Position numbers and translations under genes: made by a program
Assembly: GCF_004116405.1 (NCBI RefSeq)
Contig: NZ_SDIC01000006.1
Coordinates: forward strand, 124,001 to 188,000
DNA from: Halegenticoccus tardaugens
GTDB taxonomy: Archaea; Halobacteriota; Halobacteria; Halobacteriales; Haloferacaceae
Reading direction: 5' to 3'
Length of the DNA: 64,000 bases
Notes under the pieces: generated by a model
Seen by the model: only the letters and a program-made list of their open reading frames with translations
Databases searched by the model: none
What the model was told of the DNA's origin: nothing
In this document: in pieces, positions 32,348 to 40,807 of the stretch
Layout: each line of letters starts with the position of its first letter
How positions within the stretch are numbered: the stretch's first letter is position 1

Positions 32348-33097
32348 GTGCGAATCGAGAACAGCTTCATTCCGGTCCGCGGCGTCGGCGAGGCGACCGA
32401 ACGAACGCTCTGGCGGCGCGGGATCACCCACTGGGACGAGTTCGACGGCTCCGCCGTCGGCGAGACGACCGCCCGCCGCATCGAGTCGTTCATCGACGAG
32501 GCGACCGCCCGCCTCGACGCCGGCGACTCGCGATTCTTCCACGACGCCTTCCCGAGCGGGGAGCGGTGGCGGCTCTACGAGAACTTTCGCGACGACGCGT
32601 GCTTTTTCGACATCGAGACGACCGGCCTGAGCCACGACCGCGACGACGTGACGACCGCGAGCTTCCACCGCGGCGGCGAGACGACGACGCTCGTCCGCGG
32701 CGACGACCTCGCGGCCGAGACGGTTCGAGAGGCGCTTTGCGACGCGCCGCTCATCGTCTCGTTCAATGGCAAGCGCTTCGACGTTCCGTTCCTCGAACGC
32801 TCCTTCGACGTCGAGATCGACAACCCGCACCTCGACCTCATGTACCCCTGCAAGAAGCTCGGGCTGACCGGCGGGCTGAAGCGGGTCGAGCGCGACGTGG
32901 GGATCGAGCGCGACCGACCCGATCTCTCCGGCCGCGACGCGGTCCGCCTGTGGCGCGAGTACGAACGCGGCGACGACGCCGCGCTCGACGCGCTCGTCTC
33001 GTACAACCGCGACGACGCCGCGAACCTTCGAACCCTGATGGACCGGGTCGCCGACTCGCTCCACGAGGAGACGTTCGGCGTCGTCGAGTCGGCGTGA
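32348..33097 (+). CDS. RNase H-fold exonuclease-like protein (YprB type)
   Basis: A 249-residue protein of the ribonuclease-H-like DEDD superfamily. Residues 1-55 form a helix-hairpin-helix-like region (FIPVRGVGEATERTLWRRGITHWDEF). The nuclease core shows CFFDIETTGL (motif I with DxE), SFNGKRFDVPFLE (motif II) and YNRDDAANL (motif III). This matches the YprB/pfam13482 group, often paired with helicases. The start is taken as the GTG at 32348, directly before the conserved IENSFIPVRGVG region; longer extensions look non-coding. The stop codon lies inside a 25-bp duplication (33083-33125). Confidence 0.85.
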   Translation: MRIENSFIPVRGVGEATERTLWRRGITHWDEFDGSAVGETTARRIESFIDEATARLDAGDSRFFHDAFPSGERWRLYENFRDDACFFDIETTGLSHDRDDVTTASFHRGGETTTLVRGDDLAAETVREALCDAPLIVSFNGKRFDVPFLERSFDVEIDNPHLDLMYPCKKLGLTGGLKRVERDVGIERDRPDLSGRDAVRLWREYERGDDAALDALVSYNRDDAANLRTLMDRVADSLHEETFGVVESA

Positions 33098-33125
33098 GTC
33101 GGGCGACGTCGAGTCGGCGCGAGTC
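33083..33125. repeat. 25-bp-period duplication spanning the nuclease stop codon
   Basis: An 18-nt sequence GTCGAGTCGGCGYGAGTC occurs at 33083-33100 and again at 33108-33125, a spacing of 25 nt. The first copy contains the TGA stop of the RNase H-fold gene. In the second the T of that TGA is a C. Confidence 0.6.
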
Positions 33126-33200
33126 CGTCGTCGGCGAATCGGCGTCCCCCGGCGGCCTCTCGTCCTCGGTGATCGGCGTTCGGTACCGGCGCGGTCGTCC

Positions 33201-33254
33201 ACCGCGTCCGGATCGCCAACCGCGTCCAGATCGGCAACCCCATCCAGATATCTG
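33201..33254. repeat. Three 18-bp tandem repeats
   Basis: Units ACCGCGTCCGGATCGCCA (33201), ACCGCGTCCAGATCGGCA (33219) and ACCCCATCCAGATATCTG (33237) stand head to tail with growing divergence. The third merges into the palindrome at 33242. The rest of the gene-free interval 33098-33559 shows only a TATA-rich patch around 33417-33430. Confidence 0.6.
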
Positions 33255-33257
33255 GAT
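33242..33257. promoter_or_regulatory. Perfect 16-bp palindrome ATCCAGATATCTGGAT
   Basis: An uninterrupted palindrome in the long intergenic region upstream of the membrane-protein gene at 33560. It is suitable for a dimeric regulator, but the controlled gene is 300 nt away, so the role is open. Confidence 0.4.
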
Positions 33258-33559
33258 AGATGGTCAGAAATCTATCCGTATATCCCGTCGAAGGGGACCA
33301 AATCCGTTCGTGTGCGCGGATTAACCTGTCCGCGAGACCGCCGAGGCGCTCGCTGGAGCGTACTCGCGCATTTTCGGCGGTAGCGAAGGTACGGCTCGGA
33401 TTCCGTCGGCCGACCGCGTGGATTTATACGTTCTCCGAGGTTGACACCATCCGTGATCGTCCTCCACGCGAATCCGTCGCGAACGATCGGCTCCCGTCCT
33501 CGAAGCGCCCGTCGAACTGACTCGCAGACGCGGCCGAGCGCGACCGTTCGCCCGAGGGG

Positions 33560-34486
33560 GTGGCGCTGATGCCGCCGTTCGCGACGCGGCTCGCGGACGG
33601 GTGGAATGCGGCGCAGTCGAACCTCCCGCTGGCCCTCGTGCCGCTCGTCACCGCGCTGCTCGACACGAACAAGGTCGGCAAGGTCCTCGCCAACGGCGGG
33701 ATGCACTTCGGACTCCAGTTCGGATTGCCGGCCGGGGTGGTCGACCTCTGGCAGTTCGTCAGCGTCCCGAACGGCGGCGCGACCGTCGACCCCGGCGTCG
33801 GCGGCGTCGGAACCGGCGTCGGTCTCCTGTTGCTGCCGATCGCGCTCGCCGTTCAGGCGGCGTTGTCCGCGGGGTACTTCGGAAGCGTCCGCGACGCGCT
33901 TCGCGCCGGCTCCTACGACTTTTCGTCGAACGCGCGCCGCTACTTCCTCCCGTTCCTGCTGTACGCCCTCGTTCCGGTTCTGCTCTCACTGCCGCTCGCG
34001 TTCGTCGCGACGACCGGCGCGAGCCGGTCGTTCTTCGTTCTGTTCCTCGTGCTGATTCTCGCGATCCCCGTCGTCACCTACCTGTTCTACGCGACGCCCT
34101 ACCTCGTCGTCCTGCGCGAGACGGACCTCCTGTCGGCTGCCCGCGGGTCGTACGCGCTCGCGATCGCCGGCGGCCCCTACCTGACGTTCGCGCTCAACTT
34201 CGCGGCGTTCGTTCTCGCGAGTTCGCTGCTCGCGACCGCCGTCGTGGTGAACCTCGGGGCGGCGGGGGTCGTTCTGGGCGCGCTCGCCGCCGCCCCCGTC
34301 GGCCTCGCAGCGAACGCGATGACGATGCGCTTCGTCGCCGACGTCGACCCCCGATCGCCGCCTCTGGGGACGTGGGGGGACGAGGACGGCGGGAACGAGG
34401 AAGCGGCCGAGGACGACGAAACGGCCGAGGACGACGGAGCCGGCCCCGGCGCGGGGCCGTACTCCGGGAACGAACGGAGACCGTGA
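33560..34486 (+). CDS. Multi-pass membrane protein with acidic tail
   Basis: A 308-residue membrane protein I do not recognise by function. It has about six hydrophobic segments (for example GVGLLLLPIALAVQAALSAGYFGSV, FLPFLLYALVPVLLSLPLAFVATTG, FFVLFLVLILAIPVVTYLFYATPYLVVL and FALNFAAFVLASSLLATAVVV). The layout, with a VLRETDLLSAARGSYALA amphipathic stretch, resembles haloarchaeal DUF4013-like proteins. The last 45 residues are an acidic, disordered tail. The start is either GTG 33560 or ATG 33569. It stands alone and is convergent with the DUF5800 gene. Confidence 0.75.
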   Translation: MALMPPFATRLADGWNAAQSNLPLALVPLVTALLDTNKVGKVLANGGMHFGLQFGLPAGVVDLWQFVSVPNGGATVDPGVGGVGTGVGLLLLPIALAVQAALSAGYFGSVRDALRAGSYDFSSNARRYFLPFLLYALVPVLLSLPLAFVATTGASRSFFVLFLVLILAIPVVTYLFYATPYLVVLRETDLLSAARGSYALAIAGGPYLTFALNFAAFVLASSLLATAVVVNLGAAGVVLGALAAAPVGLAANAMTMRFVADVDPRSPPLGTWGDEDGGNEEAAEDDETAEDDGAGPGAGPYSGNERRP

Positions 34487-34526
34487 TCCGGGAAGCGAGA
34501 AGAGCGGGGCGGCCGACGCCGCCCCC

Positions 34527-34724
34527 TCACCGCAGGATGTCGGCTATCCGCCGCGGTTCGCCGCTGAGCGCCGGTTCCTTCTCGACGATCTTCAGCACCT
34601 CGTGGTCGGTCACGTCGGGGTAGGACTTGCGCGTCGCCTCCTCGATGAGATCCTTCTCCAGCCGAAACTCGGTTCCTTCGTAGATCACGTCGACGCCGTC
34701 GTCGTCGAAGGAGAGAACGGTCAT
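34527..34724 (-). CDS. DUF5800-family small haloarchaeal protein
   Basis: A 65-residue acidic protein (MTVLSFDDDGVDVIYEGTEFRLEKDLIEEATRKSYPDVTDHEVLKIVEK...) matching the DUF5800 family, which I know only from haloarchaea. It has an N-terminal beta-hairpin and two helices. Function unknown. Length is full for the family. Confidence 0.8.
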   Translation of the reverse strand: MTVLSFDDDGVDVIYEGTEFRLEKDLIEEATRKSYPDVTDHEVLKIVEKEPALSGEPRRIADILR

Positions 34725-34820
34725 ACCGACCCTACCGCCGCGGAGGATAAAAGCGCACGGCTCCGCGTCAGACGGCCGTCTTGCGGGCCGTTTATTAGGG
34801 GCGGCGTGCTGGTGCGGACT

Positions 34821-35678
34821 GTGTCACTCGGGAAGGATCCCCTCGACGCGCTCGCCATCCCCGACGGCACGACCGCCGAGGAACACGACCTCGTCACGGA
34901 CGGCGACGTGGTCGTCGGCGGCCAGAGCACCGTCGAGTTCGGCGTCCGCGGGCGGAACGTGATCGCCGGGGAGCGGGTCACCTTCGGCGGCGACATCGAG
35001 GCCGAGGCCGACTGCCGTCTCGACGTGTGGTGCGACGTGGCGGGGAACGTTCTCGTCGGGAAGGACGCCTACCTGGGCGAGCGCGTCCACATCGGCGGAC
35101 AGCTGATGGTCTCTGGCGACCTCGACATCGGCGACGACGTGGACATAGAGCGGGGGTTCGAGGCGAACGGCTGGATCGTCATCCGCAACCCGGTCCCGAC
35201 GCTCGTCTTCTACTTCATCGTCCTCTCGCAGCTCCTCCGCCTCGGCGAGAACGACGCGGCGAACGAACTCGCCGCCGCGCTCGGCGAGGAGGGGGAAACG
35301 GCGGTCGACCCCCTCGTCATCCCGCGCGGATCGAGCGTCTCGGACGACGCCTGGCGCGTCTCCGCCCCCGCGACGGTCGGCGACGGCTGCCGCCTGCACG
35401 GCAACATCCGCGCCGAGTCCATCGAGGTGGGCGCGGACGACAACATCTTCGGGAGCCTCCGCGCCCGCGAGGACATCTCCGTCGGCGAGGGGACGCGCGT
35501 CCACGGCGACGTGACGACCCGCGGCGGCGAGGTGCGCATCGCCGAGGGCGCGCGGGTGCTCGGCGACGTGCTCTGTTCCGACCTCACGGTCCACGAGGGC
35601 GCGACCGTCGACGGCACCGTCCGCGCCCGCGGGAAGGTGCGGCTCGTCCGCGCCGATCAGGCCCGCGAGGCGGAGTAG
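34821..35678 (+). CDS. Bactofilin-like polymer-forming protein
   Basis: A 285-residue protein built of short hydrophobic/polar repeats (VVVGGQSTVEFGVRGRNVIAGERVTFGGDIEAEADCRLDVWCDVAGNVLVGKDAYLGERVHIGGQL), which predict a right-handed beta-helix as in bactofilins. A central segment WIVIRNPVPTLVFYFIVLSQLLRL (residues about 115-138) interrupts the helix and could touch the membrane. A second beta-helical block follows (residues 185-275). Bactofilins form filaments that scaffold cell-envelope proteins. The start is taken as GTG 34821; in-frame GTGs slightly upstream are possible. Confidence 0.72.
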   Translation: MSLGKDPLDALAIPDGTTAEEHDLVTDGDVVVGGQSTVEFGVRGRNVIAGERVTFGGDIEAEADCRLDVWCDVAGNVLVGKDAYLGERVHIGGQLMVSGDLDIGDDVDIERGFEANGWIVIRNPVPTLVFYFIVLSQLLRLGENDAANELAAALGEEGETAVDPLVIPRGSSVSDDAWRVSAPATVGDGCRLHGNIRAESIEVGADDNIFGSLRAREDISVGEGTRVHGDVTTRGGEVRIAEGARVLGDVLCSDLTVHEGATVDGTVRARGKVRLVRADQAREAE

Positions 35679-35760
35679 GTCGCACCGGGCGAGCGCCGAG
35701 CGTCGCCGGGGCGGGCGCGCAGACCGAAAGGCCATTTTCACCGACGCCTGTACTCCCCCT

Positions 35761-36942
35761 ATGATCTCCATCGCGCTCGCGGGCAAGCCGAACGCGGGCA
35801 AGTCGACCTTCTACAAGGCCGCGACCATGTCCGACGTGGACGTGGCGAACTACCCCTTCACGACCATCGACGCGAACCGCGGCGTCAGCTACGTCCGCAC
35901 CGAATGTCCCTGCCTGGAGCGCGACGAGCGCTGCGGTAACGAGGCGTGCCACGACGGCAAGCGGTACGTCCCGGTCGAACTCATCGACGTGGCCGGCCTC
36001 GTCCCCGGCGCGCACGAGGGCAAGGGCCTCGGCAACCAGTTCCTCGACGCGCTGACGAACGCGGACGTGATCGTGAACGTCGTCGACGCCTCCGGCGGCA
36101 CGAACGCGGAGGGCGATCCCGTCGAGGTGGGCAGTCACGATCCGATAGAGGACGTGAACTTCGTCGAGGAGGAGATGGACCTCTGGCTGGCCGGCATCGT
36201 CGACCGCAACTGGGAGTCGATCGAGCGGAAGTCCCGATCGCCCGACTTCGACCTCGACGACGCGCTCGCGGATATGCTGACGGGCTTCGGCGCGACGGAG
36301 GCCGAGGTCGCCGCGAGCCTCCGGAGCATCGACTACCCAGAGGACCCCATCCAGTGGACCGACGAGCACCGCGAGGCGCTCGCGCGCGACGTCCGCGCCC
36401 GGACGAAGCCGATCGTCCTCGTCGCCAACAAGGCGGACGTCGCCCCCGAGGAGAACGTCGCGCGCTTGCGCGAGACGGGGGAGATGGTGATCCCGGCGAC
36501 GGCCGACGGCGAACTCGCGCTCCGGAAGGGCGCGGAGGCGGGCCTCGTCGACTACGATCCCGGCGACGAGGACTTCGAGATCGCGGGCGACGTGAGCGAC
36601 GCCCAGCGGACGGGCTTAGAGCGGATCCGCGAGGTGATGGCGGCGCACGGGGGCACCGGCGTGCAGGAGGCGCTCGATCGGGCCGTCTACGAACTGCTCG
36701 ATCACGTCACCGCCTTCCCGGTGCAGAACGAGACGCGCTGGACGGACGCGAAGGGGAACGTCCTCCCCGACGCCTTCTTGCTCCCCCGGGGCTCGACGCC
36801 GAGGGACCTCGCCTACGCCGTCCACTCCGACATCGGCGAGGGGTACCTCCACGCCGTGGACGCGAAGTCGAAGCGGCGGATCTCCGACGAGTACGAACTG
36901 GCGGAGGGCGACGTGATCAAGATCGTGAGCACGGCGAAGTGA
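35761..36942 (+). CDS. ychF: YchF/OLA1-family P-loop ATPase
   Basis: A 393-residue Obg-related P-loop ATPase that associates with ribosomes and stress responses. GKPNAGKST is the Walker A (G1), YPFTTID the G2 region, [22 protein letters not shown] the G3 and NKAD the G4 motif. YchF proteins prefer ATP over GTP. A cluster [20 protein letters not shown] (about residues 46-62) adds four cysteines that may bind zinc, a feature of the archaeal branch. The C-terminal 70 residues form the TGS domain ([22 protein letters not shown]). It is followed by a small conserved gene. Confidence 0.95.
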   Translation: MISIALAGKPNAGKSTFYKAATMSDVDVANYPFTTIDANRGVSYVRTECPCLERDERCGNEACHDGKRYVPVELIDVAGLVPGAHEGKGLGNQFLDALTNADVIVNVVDASGGTNAEGDPVEVGSHDPIEDVNFVEEEMDLWLAGIVDRNWESIERKSRSPDFDLDDALADMLTGFGATEAEVAASLRSIDYPEDPIQWTDEHREALARDVRARTKPIVLVANKADVAPEENVARLRETGEMVIPATADGELALRKGAEAGLVDYDPGDEDFEIAGDVSDAQRTGLERIREVMAAHGGTGVQEALDRAVYELLDHVTAFPVQNETRWTDAKGNVLPDAFLLPRGSTPRDLAYAVHSDIGEGYLHAVDAKSKRRISDEYELAEGDVIKIVSTAK

Positions 36943-36992
36943 CCGCGGCGATCGAGCGACCTTTCAAGTACGTCCCGGCGTAATGGTGCGGT

Positions 36993-37169
36993 ATGTACCG
37001 CGCGATCCTCCCCGACGGCGACATGCAGTGCGACGACTACGAAAAGGAGGAGTACGGCGTCATCCTCTACACCGAGAGCGACGAGGTGATCGCCTTCGTC
37101 CCCTACGCGAACCTCATCGCGGTCATCAACGAAGAGGTGGACATCGGCGACGAGCCGGCGATCGCCTGA
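36993..37169 (+). CDS. Small conserved acidic protein, 58 residues
   Basis: A 58-residue protein (MYRAILPDGDMQCDDYEKEEYGVILYTESDEVIAF...) predicted to be mostly beta-strand with a single Cys. It starts 50 nt after ychF, with a TATA-like CTTTCAAG about 30 nt before its ATG. Balanced composition and clear codon bias support translation. Function unknown. Confidence 0.7.
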   Translation: MYRAILPDGDMQCDDYEKEEYGVILYTESDEVIAFVPYANLIAVINEEVDIGDEPAIA

Positions 37170-37211
37170 GAACCGCCGACGGGCCGATTTTGCGCCGTGC
37201 GTTCGACCCGT

Positions 37212-38333
37212 TCAGCGGACCGCCCGCGCGGCGTCGCCCATGATCGAGAGCGCCTCCTCCAGCTCGTCGACGCCCGTCGCGTAGGAGATGCGGGCGTAGC
37301 CGTCGCCGTGCGCGCCGAACGCCTCGCCGGGCACGACGATGACGCCGCGACCGATGCACTCTTTCACCCACCCCGCCGGGACCTTCGGCATGGCGTAGAA
37401 CGCCCCGCGCGGGGTCGGACAGTCGATGCCGATCTCGGCGAGGCCGTCGAGCAGGAGGTCGCGGCGCTCCTCGAACGACGCGGTCATCTCCTCGACGACG
37501 TCCTGCGGTCCGGTCAGCGCCGCCTCGGCGGCGAACTGGGCGGGGGCGCTCGCGCAGGCCTGCGCGTACTGGTGGACGCGGACCATTCGGGCGATCCGGT
37601 CGCTCGACGCCGTCACCCAGCCGAGCCGCCAGCCCGTCATCGAGTAGAGCTTCGATGCCGAGTTGATCACGGCCACGTTGTCGCTTTCGGCGAACTCGAT
37701 CGGCGACCGGTGTTCGCCGTCGAACACCGTGTACTCGTACACCTCGTCGGAGATGCAGAGCACGTCGTGCTCGTCGGCGATGCGGGCGAACTCGCGCACG
37801 TCCGCCGGCGACGACACCGCGCCGGTCGGGTTGCCGGGGCTGTTGACGACGAACGCCGCGGTGCGGTCCGTGATCGCCTCCTCGACCGCCGCCGGGTCGA
37901 TGGTGAGGTCCTCGCGGAGCGGCACCGGTACGGGCGTCCCGCCCGCGAGCTTCGTCAGCGCGTCGTAGGAGACGAACCCGGGATCGGGGATGAGCACCTC
38001 GTCGCCGGGGTCGACGTGCGCCTCCAGCGCGAGGTGGAGCGCCTCGCTGCCGCCGGCGGTGGCGATGACGTCGTCCGGGTCGAGTTCGACCCCCTGGTCG
38101 CGTCGGTGCTTGTCCGCGATCGCCTCTCTGAGGCTCCGACGCCCCTTGTTCTCGGTGTACGCGTCGGCCCGCCCGTCCGAGATCGCCTCGATGGCCGCCT
38201 CGCGGGCGTGTTCGGGGGCGGGGAAGTCGGGCTGTCCGATCCCGAGGTTGATCGCGTCGGCCCCCGCCGCCTCGAACACCTCGCGGATGCCGCTTATGGA
38301 AACCTGCTCCACGCGCGCGGAGAACTTCGTCAT
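37212..38333 (-). CDS. Class I/II PLP-dependent aminotransferase (aspartate aminotransferase type)
   Basis: A 373-residue fold-type-I aminotransferase. Hallmarks are NLGIGQPDFPAPEHAREAA, TAGGSEALHLAL (PLP phosphate site), VNSPGNPTGAV, ISDEVYEYTVF and the Schiff-base lysine in NSASKLYSMTGWRLGW, with a late RISYATG arginine for the substrate carboxylate. The family moves amino groups between Asp, aromatic or other amino acids and 2-oxoglutarate. The precise donor cannot be told from sequence. It is a single gene divergent from the XPB helicase. Confidence 0.92.
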   Translation of the reverse strand: MTKFSARVEQVSISGIREVFEAAGADAINLGIGQPDFPAPEHAREAAIEAISDGRADAYTENKGRRSLREAIADKHRRDQGVELDPDDVIATAGGSEALHLALEAHVDPGDEVLIPDPGFVSYDALTKLAGGTPVPVPLREDLTIDPAAVEEAITDRTAAFVVNSPGNPTGAVSSPADVREFARIADEHDVLCISDEVYEYTVFDGEHRSPIEFAESDNVAVINSASKLYSMTGWRLGWVTASSDRIARMVRVHQYAQACASAPAQFAAEAALTGPQDVVEEMTASFEERRDLLLDGLAEIGIDCPTPRGAFYAMPKVPAGWVKECIGRGVIVVPGEAFGAHGDGYARISYATGVDELEEALSIMGDAARAVR

Positions 38334-38470
38334 GGCCTATTCGGGGCGGGGAGGCGTGATAGTTCTTGCTACGCGGGGTCGACGACGGCCGCGTTCGGCG
38401 GTTTCCGCGGCGTCCCGACCGCCGATCGCGTCCGGTGTCGATTTACCCCTCCGATCCGAACGGTCACCCG

Positions 38471-39820
38471 GTGACCCTCACGCTGTCGTTCGAGGACGGG
38501 ACGATCCGGATCGACGGGGACGACGCGGCGCTCCCGGCGCTTCCGTTCGTCGAGGCGGACCCGCGGAGCGGAACCGCGCGGGCCCCCGCCTTCCGCTACG
38601 CCGACCTGCGGGACGCGCTCGACGCGCGCGGCGTCGACTACGAGGACCGCGTCCTCTCGCTTCCCGACGACGACCTCGATCTCGACACCGCGTACGAACT
38701 GCGCGAGTACCAGCGCGAGGCGCTCGACGCGTGGCGAGAACGTGGAGACCGCGGCGTGCTCGAACTCCCGACGGGGAGCGGAAAGACCGTCATCGGGATC
38801 GCGGCGATCGTCGCGCTCTCGACCCCGACGCTCGTGGTCGTGCCGACGATCGACCTGCTCGACCAGTGGGGGCGCGAACTCGAAGCGGAGTTCGACCGCC
38901 CGATCGGTCGGTTCGGCGGCAGCGAGCAGCGGCGGGAGGCGATCACGGTGTCGACGTACGACTCCGCGTACCTGCGCGCGGACGAGGTCGGCGGCGACTT
39001 CGGCCTCGTCGTCTTCGACGAGGTGCACCACCTCGGCGGCGAGGGCTACCGCGACATCGCCCGCCTCCTCGCCGCGCCCGCCCGGATGGGCCTCACGGCG
39101 ACGTTCGAACGGCCCGACGGCGCACACGAGGTGGTCTCCGACCTCGTCGGTCCGCGAGTCTACGCGGCGGACGTGGACGACCTCGCGGGCACGCACCTCG
39201 CCGACTACGACATAAAGCGCATCGAGGTGGAGCTCACGGACCGAGAGCGCGAGCGCTACGAGGAGGCGCAGGGGACGTTCGTCGACTACGTCCGCACCAG
39301 CGCGATCTCGTTCGACAGCGGGAGCGACTATCTGGAACTCGTAAAACGCTCCGGGACGGACCCGCGGGCCCGCGAGGCGCTGCTCGCGAAACAGCGCGCG
39401 CGGGACCTCATGATGAACTCCGACAACAAGGTCTGCGAACTGGCGCGCATTCTCGACCGCCACCGCGACGACCGGATCATCGTCTTCACCGCCCACACCG
39501 ACCTCGTCTACCGACTCTCCGAGCGCTTTCTCCTGCCCGCGATCACGAACGAGACCGGCGCGGCGGAGCGCCGGGAGATCCTCGAACGGTTCAGACGGGG
39601 AACGTACGGCCGGGTCGTCACCGCGAACGTCCTCGACGAGGGCGTCGACGTGCCCGACGCGAACGTCGCCGTCGTGCTCTCGGGCAGCGGCAGCGAGCGC
39701 GAGTTCACCCAGCGGCTCGGGCGCGTCCTCCGGCCGAAGGACGACGGCGGGCGGGCGCTCCTGTACGAACTCGTGAGCCGCGAGACGGCCGAAGAGCGCG
39801 TGGCGGCGAGACGGCGGTGA
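38471..39820 (+). CDS. xpb: XPB/Rad25-type DNA helicase
   Basis: A 449-residue superfamily-2 helicase. An N-terminal damage-recognition-like domain (residues 1-80) precedes helicase motifs: ELREYQREALDAW (Q-type), LPTGSGKTV (Walker A), VVFDEVHHLGG (DEVH box), GLTATFERPDG (III), and in the second RecA domain IIVFTAHTDLVY, ANVLDEGVDVPDA and QRLGRVLRPKD (VI). Archaeal XPB partners the nuclease Bax1, encoded 1 kb downstream, in repair of bulky lesions. GTG 38471 is taken as start; an in-frame GTG at 38435 is possible. Confidence 0.92.
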   Translation: MTLTLSFEDGTIRIDGDDAALPALPFVEADPRSGTARAPAFRYADLRDALDARGVDYEDRVLSLPDDDLDLDTAYELREYQREALDAWRERGDRGVLELPTGSGKTVIGIAAIVALSTPTLVVVPTIDLLDQWGRELEAEFDRPIGRFGGSEQRREAITVSTYDSAYLRADEVGGDFGLVVFDEVHHLGGEGYRDIARLLAAPARMGLTATFERPDGAHEVVSDLVGPRVYAADVDDLAGTHLADYDIKRIEVELTDRERERYEEAQGTFVDYVRTSAISFDSGSDYLELVKRSGTDPRAREALLAKQRARDLMMNSDNKVCELARILDRHRDDRIIVFTAHTDLVYRLSERFLLPAITNETGAAERREILERFRRGTYGRVVTANVLDEGVDVPDANVAVVLSGSGSEREFTQRLGRVLRPKDDGGRALLYELVSRETAEERVAARRR

Positions 39821-39911
39821 TACGAGACGACGGCGAAACGAGGCGACGACGCGAAACGACGGCGACGGGGATCGACCGGCGCGAGAACCGAGCGGCAGCG
39901 GAGTGCGGACG

Positions 39912-40145
39912 CTACCGCCGGTCGTCCTCGCCCGACTTTCTAACTCGCAGATAGTGTTCCGCGTTCAGCCCCGACTCGCGGGCCGATTGCAGCTGAGCGT
40001 TGACGAGCTTGTTCTGTTGCGGTCCCCTCGTTTCGGGCGGGTTCTCCTCGATGTAGGCCACCCAGCGCTTCACGGCTTCGATGCGCCGCTCACGGTTTCG
40101 CTCGCGTTTCTCCGCCAGCGCCTCACGCTCGTTCGAGTCGTTCAT
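39912..40145 (-). CDS. Small highly charged helical protein
   Basis: A 77-residue protein, very charged and helical (MNDSNEREALAEKRERNRERRIEAVKRWVAYIEENPPETRGPQQNKLVNAQLQSARESGLNAEHYLRV...). The VKRWVAYIEENPPE and QNKLVNAQLQSARESGL segments read as conserved sequence rather than chance translation. Function unknown. It lies between the XPB and Bax1 genes but on the opposite strand. Confidence 0.7.
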   Translation of the reverse strand: MNDSNEREALAEKRERNRERRIEAVKRWVAYIEENPPETRGPQQNKLVNAQLQSARESGLNAEHYLRVRKSGEDDRR

Positions 40146-40247
40146 ACTCCTCCTCCACGCCCAGCCGTTCTACCCGTCCCCCGGAGTTCGATCCCGCTCA
40201 TACCGGCCGTTCGATCGGCCCGAATATAAGCCCGCCCGACGGACGCG

Positions 40248-40661
40248 TCACTCCGCCGACGCCGTCACCGACGGGGTGAACGACCCGTTTCGCTCGAAGT
40301 CCTCGTAGGCGACCGGATACGCGAACCGAACCTCGGCGACGCCGTCGCCGGCGACGGTCACGTCCTCGCTCTCCTCGTGCTCGTCGTCCCCGACCGTGAC
40401 CAGTCCGACCACCGTGCCGTCGAGGTCGTCCCCGGTCCGGTTTCCGACCGTGACGATCGCCCGAAGCTCGCCCTCCGCGGTCTCCTCGAATTCGAAGTCG
40501 TCCACGTACAGCGGCGGCTTCTCCTCGGTCTCCTCGCGCGGCGTCGGTTCCGGCGACTTCGGCGGCGTCCGGGGACCGGTCGGTCCCGGCGGGTTCGAGA
40601 GGCAGCCGCCGAAGAGACCGAGCCCGAGCGCGCAGAGCAGGGCACGTCGCTTCGTTGCCAT
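40248..40661 (-). CDS. Small secreted lipoprotein
   Basis: A 137-residue protein with a short signal and lipobox (KRRALLCALGLGLFGGCLS, lipid-bearing Cys20), a Pro/Thr/Glu linker (residues 24-50) and a beta-rich domain (DDFEFEETAEGELRAIVTVGNRTGDDLDGTVVGLVTVGDD...). The domain resembles FxLYD-type or immunoglobulin-like extracellular modules. The KRR before the hydrophobic stretch suggests Tat export. Function unknown. Confidence 0.78.
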   Translation of the reverse strand: MATKRRALLCALGLGLFGGCLSNPPGPTGPRTPPKSPEPTPREETEEKPPLYVDDFEFEETAEGELRAIVTVGNRTGDDLDGTVVGLVTVGDDEHEESEDVTVAGDGVAEVRFAYPVAYEDFERNGSFTPSVTASAE

Positions 40662-40807
40662 ATCCCCGGGTTTCGCCCCGGCGGTACGAGCCTTGTCGTC
40701 CGCGCCGGACCGACGATCCCCGTCCGCGCTACCCGCGCTTTCGGCACCCGTCGCGCGCCCGCGACGGGTCCGCGGCGCTTTTAGCTCTCCGACGGGAAGG
40801 CTCCCCC

